Source: Actinacidiphila sp965342175 | GTDB lineage: Bacteria > Actinomycetota > Actinomycetes > Streptomycetales > Streptomycetaceae | Reading direction: 5' to 3' | Length of the DNA stretch: 64,000 bases | Assembly: GCF_965342175.1 (NCBI RefSeq) | Contig: NZ_CBDRBL010000005.1 | Coordinates: 80,010-144,009 of the forward strand | Shown here: positions 59,960 to 64,000 of the stretch, in pieces | Numbering within the stretch: the first letter of the stretch is position 1 | Layout of the letters: each line of letters begins with the position of its first letter | Translations under genes and position numbers: made by a program | The notes under the pieces: model-generated | The model's input: only the letters and a program-made list of their open reading frames with translations | Told to the model about the DNA's origin: nothing | Databases searched by the model: none

Positions 59960-60229
59960 CTACAGGTTGCGGTAGACGTCCCGCCGGTCGCCCACCTTGA
60001 CGACGAGGACGACGAGTTCACCATCGTTGATCTGGTAGGCGACCCGGTAGCTTCCGACCCGGAGCCGGTAGAGCCCCGACGGGCCGGTGAGCTTCTTGAC
60101 GTCGGCGTCCTCGCGGTACGGGTCGTCGCCGAGCGCGGTCAGTGCGGTCAGGATGCGCATGGCGTCGGGCCGACTGATGGCCCGAAGCTGCCGCTGCGCT
60201 GCCGCGGTGAACCGGAAGGCGTACTTCAC
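59960..60229 (-). CDS. RelE/ParE-family toxin
   Basis: This 89-residue protein has the RelE plan: KYAFRFTAAAQRQLRAI at the start, DPYREDADVKKLTGPSGLYRLRVGSYRVAYQI in the middle and VVLVVKVGDRRDVYR at the end. Basic residues in the LRVGSYRVAYQI and VGDRRDVY strands match the RNA-cutting site of RelE mRNA interferases, which cleave mRNA in the ribosome A site. The ATG overlaps the antitoxin stop (ATGA at 60226-60229), giving the usual antitoxin-toxin operon. Confidence 0.93.
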   Translation of the reverse strand: MKYAFRFTAAAQRQLRAISRPDAMRILTALTALGDDPYREDADVKKLTGPSGLYRLRVGSYRVAYQINDGELVVLVVKVGDRRDVYRNL

Positions 60230-60498
60230 GCCGCGTCGCCGTCGTGCTCGGTGAACAGATCCGCCAGCAGTTCCGCCATCGTCACGGTGGGGCCACCCTC
60301 GGTCAGGACCGCTTCGGCTTCGCGCGCCAACATGACGTCGGCCGCTTCTTCCAGCGCCTCGAAGTCTGCGATCGGAACCACGGCCGCCACCGGAGCGCCG
60401 TTGCGCGTGATGACGGTCGGAACGCCTTCCTCGGCCCGGTTGATGTGATCGGCGAGGTGCGCGCGGGCTTCCCGTACGGTCACGGTGTGCTCAGTCAT
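60226..60498 (-). CDS. Phd/YefM-type antitoxin
   Basis: This 90-residue protein has the Phd/YefM DNA-binding fold: TVTVREARAHLADHINRAEEG, then VPTVITRNGAPVAAVVPIADFEALEEA. The acidic, helical C-terminus (VTMAELLADLFTEHDGDAA) would wrap the RelE toxin. It starts at ATG 60498, 6 bases after a TACACT box on the minus strand, so the mRNA may be leaderless. A perfect 14-base palindrome and a GTGTAC direct repeat upstream are probably its own operator. Confidence 0.93.
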   Translation of the reverse strand: MTEHTVTVREARAHLADHINRAEEGVPTVITRNGAPVAAVVPIADFEALEEAADVMLAREAEAVLTEGGPTVTMAELLADLFTEHDGDAA

Positions 60499-60504
60499 GA
60501 CATC

Positions 60505-60530
60505 AGTGTACGCATTCACGTGTACACGTG
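60505..60530. promoter_or_regulatory. Promoter and operator of the Phd/RelE operon
   Basis: TACACT (minus strand, 60505-60510) lies 6 bases before the antitoxin ATG. Over and upstream of it are the perfect palindrome CACGTGTACACGTG (60517-60530) and two direct GTGTAC copies at 60506 and 60520, suitable for cooperative self-repression by the antitoxin-toxin complex. Confidence 0.65.
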
Positions 60531-60903
60531 GTCGCTCCAAGAGTCGCATTTGCGCGCGATCCTCGACGGCATCGCGCAAGCATCGCCTGAGCAGGGGCTT
60601 TAGCATCTGAGCGGACCACAGGGGCGGGCGTGACACGCCCGCCCCGCGAAGTTCGTGAATTTCTTCACATGAAAGTTCCCGCCGGACGGCCCAACTGTCC
60701 GGTGTGAGGGGCGCCCGAGGTCGGGCGAACCCTTGCTGCGGCGGTGTTTCGGCGGTGTTGCGGGACGGTGGCGCGGGCTCCGCGGCGGGCGATCGCCGCT
60801 GGTCACAACGGCCGCTCAACGCCCGTGCGATCTGCGGGGTTCCCACCCGCTCCTGTGTCTCTGATCACGAAGCGGCGCAGTTTAGCAGAGGGCGCCCCAA
60901 ACC
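60531..60903. other. Divergent intergenic region between the Phd/RelE operon and ndh
   Basis: About 373 bases hold a GC-rich hairpin at 60621-60645 (GGGGCGGGCGTG, one base, then its complement) and an AT-richer patch AAATTTCTTCACATGAAAG-like around 60655-60674. No gene is supported. The ndh promoter should lie within the last 100 bases. Confidence 0.45.
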
Positions 60904-60921
60904 TTGTGAAGGGGCTCACGA
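60904..60921 (+). promoter_or_regulatory. Candidate Rex operator before ndh
   Basis: TTGTGAAGGGGCTCACGA lies 35-52 bases before the ndh ATG. It matches the Rex pattern TTGTGAA-N4-TTCACAA in the left half completely and in the right half at five of seven bases. Rex is the NADH/NAD+ sensor of Streptomyces and represses respiratory genes. Confidence 0.6.
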
Positions 60922-60955
60922 GGTACCCCCTGGGGCGTGGTGAATACTCGAAGCC

Positions 60956-62335
60956 ATGAGCACCACGGAGCGTCCCAGGATCCTCGTAGTAGGCGGAGGG
61001 TACGTCGGCCTGTACGCGGCGCGGCGCATCCTCAAGAAGATGCGTTACGCGGAAGCGACGGTGACCGTCGTCGACCCGCGCTCGTACATGACGTACCAGC
61101 CTTTCCTGCCGGAAGCCGCCGCCGGCAGCATCTCCCCCCGCCACGTCGTGGTGCCGCTGCGCCGCGTGCTCCCCAAGGCGGAGGTCCTCACCGGCCGGGT
61201 CACCAGCATCGACCAGGACCGCAAGGTCGCGGTCGTGGAGCCGCTCGTGGGCGAGACCTACGAACTGCCCTTCGACTACCTGGTGGTGGCGCTCGGCGCC
61301 GTCTCCCGCACTTTCCCGATCCCCGGCCTCGCCGAGCACGGCATCGGCATGAAGGGCGTCGAGGAGGCCATCGGCCTGCGCAACCACGTGCTGGAGCAGC
61401 TCGACAAGGCCGACTCCACCACTGACGAGGACGTCCGCCGCAAGGCGCTCACCTTCGTCTTCGTCGGCGGCGGCTTCGCCGGCGCCGAGACGGTCGGCGA
61501 GGTCGAGGACATGGCCCGCGACGCGGCCAAGTACTACACCAACGTCAAGCGCGAGGACATGCGGTTCATCCTCGTCGACGCCGCCGACAAGATCCTCCCC
61601 GAGGTCGGCCCCGAGCTGGGCACCTGGGGTCTGGAGCACCTGCGCGAGCGCGGCATCGAGGTCTACCTCGGCACCTCCATGAGCTCCTGCGTCGACAAGC
61701 ACGTGGTGCTCGCCAACGGCCTCGAGGTCGACGCCTCCACCATCGTGTGGACGGCGGGCGTCAAGCCCAACCCGGCGCTCGCCAAGTACGGCCTGCCGCT
61801 CGGACCGCGCGGCCACGTGGACACCGCCGCGACGCTCCAGGTGCAGGGCACCGACTACATCTGGTCCGCCGGCGACAACGCCCAGGTCCCCGACCTGGCC
61901 TCCGGCCCCGGCGCCTGGTGCCCGCCGAACGCCCAGCACGCGCTGCGCCAGGCCAAGGTGCTCGGCGACAACGTGGTGTCCGGCATGCGCGGCTTCCCGC
62001 AGAAGGAGTACAAGCACTCCAACCTCGGCGCCGTGGCCGGCCTCGGCCTGCACAAGGGTGTGGCCCTGATCCGCTTCGGCAAGCTCAAGCTGAAGTTCAA
62101 GGGCCGCCTGGCCTGGTACATGCACCGCGGCTACCACGGCATGGCCGTGCCGACCTTCAACCGCAAGATCCGCGTCGTCGCCGACTGGACGCTGGGGATG
62201 TTCCTCAAGCGCGAGGTCGTCTCGCTCGGCGCCATCGAGAACCCGCGCGAGGAGTTCTACGAGGCCGCCAAGCCGCCGGTCCCGGCGGCGGTCACCGCCG
62301 ACAGCGGCAAGGCCAAGGCAGAGGCCAAGGCCTGA
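60956..62335 (+). CDS. ndh: Type II NADH dehydrogenase
   Basis: Ndh passes electrons from NADH to menaquinone without pumping protons. The 459-residue flavoprotein has the FAD loop VVGGGYVGLYAA near 11-22 and TYQPFLPEAAAG, the NADH loop FVGGGFAGAETVGE near 170-183, TIVWTAGVKPN, and AGDNAQVP near the FAD ring. The C-terminal membrane-anchoring helix region contains KLKFKGRLAWYMHRGYH and ends in an Ala/Lys tail. It has its own promoter region with a Rex-like site and is followed by a hairpin, so it is monocistronic. Confidence 0.96.
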   Translation: MSTTERPRILVVGGGYVGLYAARRILKKMRYAEATVTVVDPRSYMTYQPFLPEAAAGSISPRHVVVPLRRVLPKAEVLTGRVTSIDQDRKVAVVEPLVGETYELPFDYLVVALGAVSRTFPIPGLAEHGIGMKGVEEAIGLRNHVLEQLDKADSTTDEDVRRKALTFVFVGGGFAGAETVGEVEDMARDAAKYYTNVKREDMRFILVDAADKILPEVGPELGTWGLEHLRERGIEVYLGTSMSSCVDKHVVLANGLEVDASTIVWTAGVKPNPALAKYGLPLGPRGHVDTAATLQVQGTDYIWSAGDNAQVPDLASGPGAWCPPNAQHALRQAKVLGDNVVSGMRGFPQKEYKHSNLGAVAGLGLHKGVALIRFGKLKLKFKGRLAWYMHRGYHGMAVPTFNRKIRVVADWTLGMFLKREVVSLGAIENPREEFYEAAKPPVPAAVTADSGKAKAEAKA

Positions 62336-62412
62336 GCCCGGTGCCGGAAGGGTACTGAGCTGCGGCCGGGCAGGTCCCGGCCGGGCCGGTGCCGAACAGG
62401 CAGGAGTACGGC

Positions 62413-62450
62413 CGAAGGGCGTCCGCCATCCGTGGGGCGGGCGCCCTTCG
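62413..62450 (+). terminator. Terminator after ndh
   Basis: A 15-bp stem with one G-T pair (62413-62427 with 62436-62450, loop of 8) lies about 78 bases after the ndh stop and well upstream of the next gene. Confidence 0.75.
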
Positions 62451-62592
62451 TCGTGCCTGTGTCCCTGGTTCCGGGGCACAGGACATGAGATGGGTAGAGG
62501 CAAAGAAGCGGTGGCGCGGGAATGTCGGTGTATCACGCATCGGTTTCCCAGCCCAGTGGACCCGTCTTCATGGAGGCACGGAGGTACGCGCC

Positions 62593-63933
62593 ATGGCCGA
62601 TGCGGCCGGACGACTGACCGCTCTCGCCGAGCAGGCGCTCGGCGTTCCCATCCCGCTGCGCGTCCGCGCGTGGGACGGCAGCGAGACCGGGCCGCCCGGC
62701 ACCCCGGCCCTGGTCGTACGGCACCGCCGGGCGTTGCGCCGGCTGCTGTACAAGCCCGGTGAACTCGGCCTGGCCCGCGCCTGGGTGGCCGGGGAACTGG
62801 ACGTCGACGGCGACCTCTACGAGGCGCTGGACCTGCTCTCCGGGCTTGTCTGGGAGCGTCCCGCCCAGGGCCCCGGGGCTGCGCGCGCCGGGGCTGCGCC
62901 GCGCCGTCTGCTGGGCCTCGCGCGCGACCCCGCGACCTACCGGCTGGCCCGCGAGGTCCTCGCCCTGGCCGGCCCCGGCCTGCCGCCGCCCCCGCCGCCG
63001 GAGGAGGTCCGCAGGCGCTCCGGTGTGCTGCACAGCCCGGTCCGCGACCGGCAGGCGATCAGTCACCACTACAACGTCGGCAACGACTTCTACGAGCTGG
63101 TGCTCGGCCCGTCCATGGTCTACTCGTGCGCCTACTGGGAGGGGCCCGACGCGACGCTGGAGGACGCCCAGCGGGCCAAGCTCGACCTCATCTGCCGAAA
63201 GCTCGAACTGCGTCCCGGTCAGAGGCTGCTGGACGTCGGCTGCGGCTGGGGCTCCATGGTGATGCACGCCGCCGAGCACTACGGCGTCCACGCCACCGGT
63301 GTCACGCTCTCCACCGAGCAGGCCTCCTACGCGCGCAAGCGGGTCGCCGAGGCGGGCCTGGCCGACCGGATCGAGATCCGGGTGCAGGACTACCGGGCGG
63401 TCGACGACGGCCCCTACGACGCCGTCTCGTCGATCGGCATGGCCGAGCACGTGGGCCGCGAGCGCTACCGGCAGTACGCCGAAGTGCTCCACGCCCTGCT
63501 GCGGCCCGGCGGGCGGCTGCTCAACCACCAGATCGCCCGCCGCCCCTGGGCGGACGAGGAGGCGTACCACGTCGACGAGTTCATCGACCGGTACGTCTTT
63601 CCCGACGGCGAGCTGGCCCCGGTCGGCTCCACCGTCTCCCGGCTGGAGGAGGCCGGGTTCGAGGTGCGGGACGTGGAGGCGATCCGCGAGCACTACGCAC
63701 TGACGCTGCGGCAGTGGGTCGCCAACCTCGAGGCCCACTGGGCCGAGGCCGTCCGCCTCGCCGGTGCCGGCCGGGCCCGGGTCTGGCGGCTCTACATGGC
63801 GGCTTCCGCGCTCTCCTTCGAACAGAACCGGATCGGCGTCAACCAGGTCCTGGCCGTCCGCCCGACCAAGGACGGCGGCTCCGGGATGCCCCGCACCCGG
63901 GCCGACTGGCTGGGCTCGGGCCGGCAGGCCTGA
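62593..63933 (+). CDS. Cyclopropane-fatty-acyl-phospholipid synthase family protein
   Basis: This 446-residue SAM-dependent enzyme adds a methylene or methyl to double bonds of membrane acyl chains. The N-terminal helical domain is about 1-150 (RHRRALRRLLYKPGELGLARAW), followed by the typical AISHHYNVGNDFYELVLG, LDVGCGWGSMVMHAAEHYG (SAM site, about 214-232), MAEHVGRERY and the late ALSFEQNRIGVNQVL. All core motifs are intact. The ATG at 62593 follows GGAGG by about 9 bases. Together with the desaturase at 13 kb, the window has two lipid-tail modifying genes, but they are not linked. Confidence 0.94.
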   Translation: MADAAGRLTALAEQALGVPIPLRVRAWDGSETGPPGTPALVVRHRRALRRLLYKPGELGLARAWVAGELDVDGDLYEALDLLSGLVWERPAQGPGAARAGAAPRRLLGLARDPATYRLAREVLALAGPGLPPPPPPEEVRRRSGVLHSPVRDRQAISHHYNVGNDFYELVLGPSMVYSCAYWEGPDATLEDAQRAKLDLICRKLELRPGQRLLDVGCGWGSMVMHAAEHYGVHATGVTLSTEQASYARKRVAEAGLADRIEIRVQDYRAVDDGPYDAVSSIGMAEHVGRERYRQYAEVLHALLRPGGRLLNHQIARRPWADEEAYHVDEFIDRYVFPDGELAPVGSTVSRLEEAGFEVRDVEAIREHYALTLRQWVANLEAHWAEAVRLAGAGRARVWRLYMAASALSFEQNRIGVNQVLAVRPTKDGGSGMPRTRADWLGSGRQA

Positions 63934-63943
63934 ACGCGCCGTC

Positions 63944-64000
63944 GGGGGGGGGGGGGGGGGGGGGGGGAAAGCCCACACCCCCCCCCGCCCCCCCTCCCCC
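63944..64000. other. Poly-G/poly-C low-complexity contig end (likely artefact)
   Basis: After the stop codon the sequence turns into an unbroken run of about 23 G, then AAAGCCCACA and C-rich low-complexity sequence to the end. A uniform G run of this length is a typical sequencing or assembly end artefact, so bases after about 63943 should not be trusted. Confidence 0.8.

Overview
The window is a 64 kb piece of a Streptomyces chromosome. The evidence is the very high G+C content, GTG starts, a Streptomyces-type gene set (Rpf cell-wall lytic enzyme, LAETG sortase substrate, DivIC-like protein, DUF501, DUF6479, SUKH proteins, many lone regulators), and a gene order that matches, from memory, the conserved S. 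coelicolor galK-prs-glmU-ppc ... mfd ... eno-ndh core region. The right edge ends in a poly-G/poly-C smear that looks like a contig-end artefact.

Layout. 0-9 kb: end of a gal operon (galK), a PIN-domain toxin-antitoxin pair, a LuxR-type response regulator, a secreted SH3 protein with a long Gly-Gly-Val repeat, a MarR regulator with a clear operator next to a methyltransferase/VOC pair, a sortase-anchored protein and a small membrane protein. 9-18 kb: housekeeping genes pth, rplY, prs, glmU, tRNA-Gln, a fatty-acid desaturase with its TetR regulator, and ppc. 18-27.6 kb: a histidine kinase, then a SUKH/polymorphic-toxin-like block (SUKH-3 + YwqJ-like deaminase; WHH nuclease-like/SUKH-1 fusion; deaminase/SUKH-4 protein), a DivIVA-like coiled-coil protein, a Uma2-like nuclease and an MFS exporter. 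27.9-35.4 kb: a MacB-type ABC exporter and mfd. 35.6-45 kb: an accessory island with three OafA-type acyltransferases, a polysialyltransferase-like glycosyltransferase with a GT2 partner, a Ser/Thr kinase with a frameshifted tail and a decayed second copy of that kinase's tail. 45-50 kb: an orphan N6-methylase/specificity fusion, two lipoproteins (one an HNH nuclease) and a nucleotidyltransferase. 50-64 kb: SurA-like lipoprotein, mazG, DUF6479, nfi, a P450, an Rpf, eno, divIC, DUF501, ppx/gppA, a RelE/Phd pair, ndh and cyclopropane synthase.

How the parts fit. The housekeeping genes cover galactose and PEP metabolism, PRPP and UDP-GlcNAc supply, translation, repair coupling and redox balance. 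A Rex-like operator sits before ndh. The most unusual content is the 19.7-24.4 kb SUKH/deaminase/nuclease block, which resembles polymorphic toxin-immunity parts but carries no secretion signals, and the 35-45 kb envelope-glycopolymer island with its signs of duplication and decay. Many genes start 6-7 bases after a TAnnnT box, suggesting leaderless transcripts. All family assignments were made by reading motifs; no database search was run.
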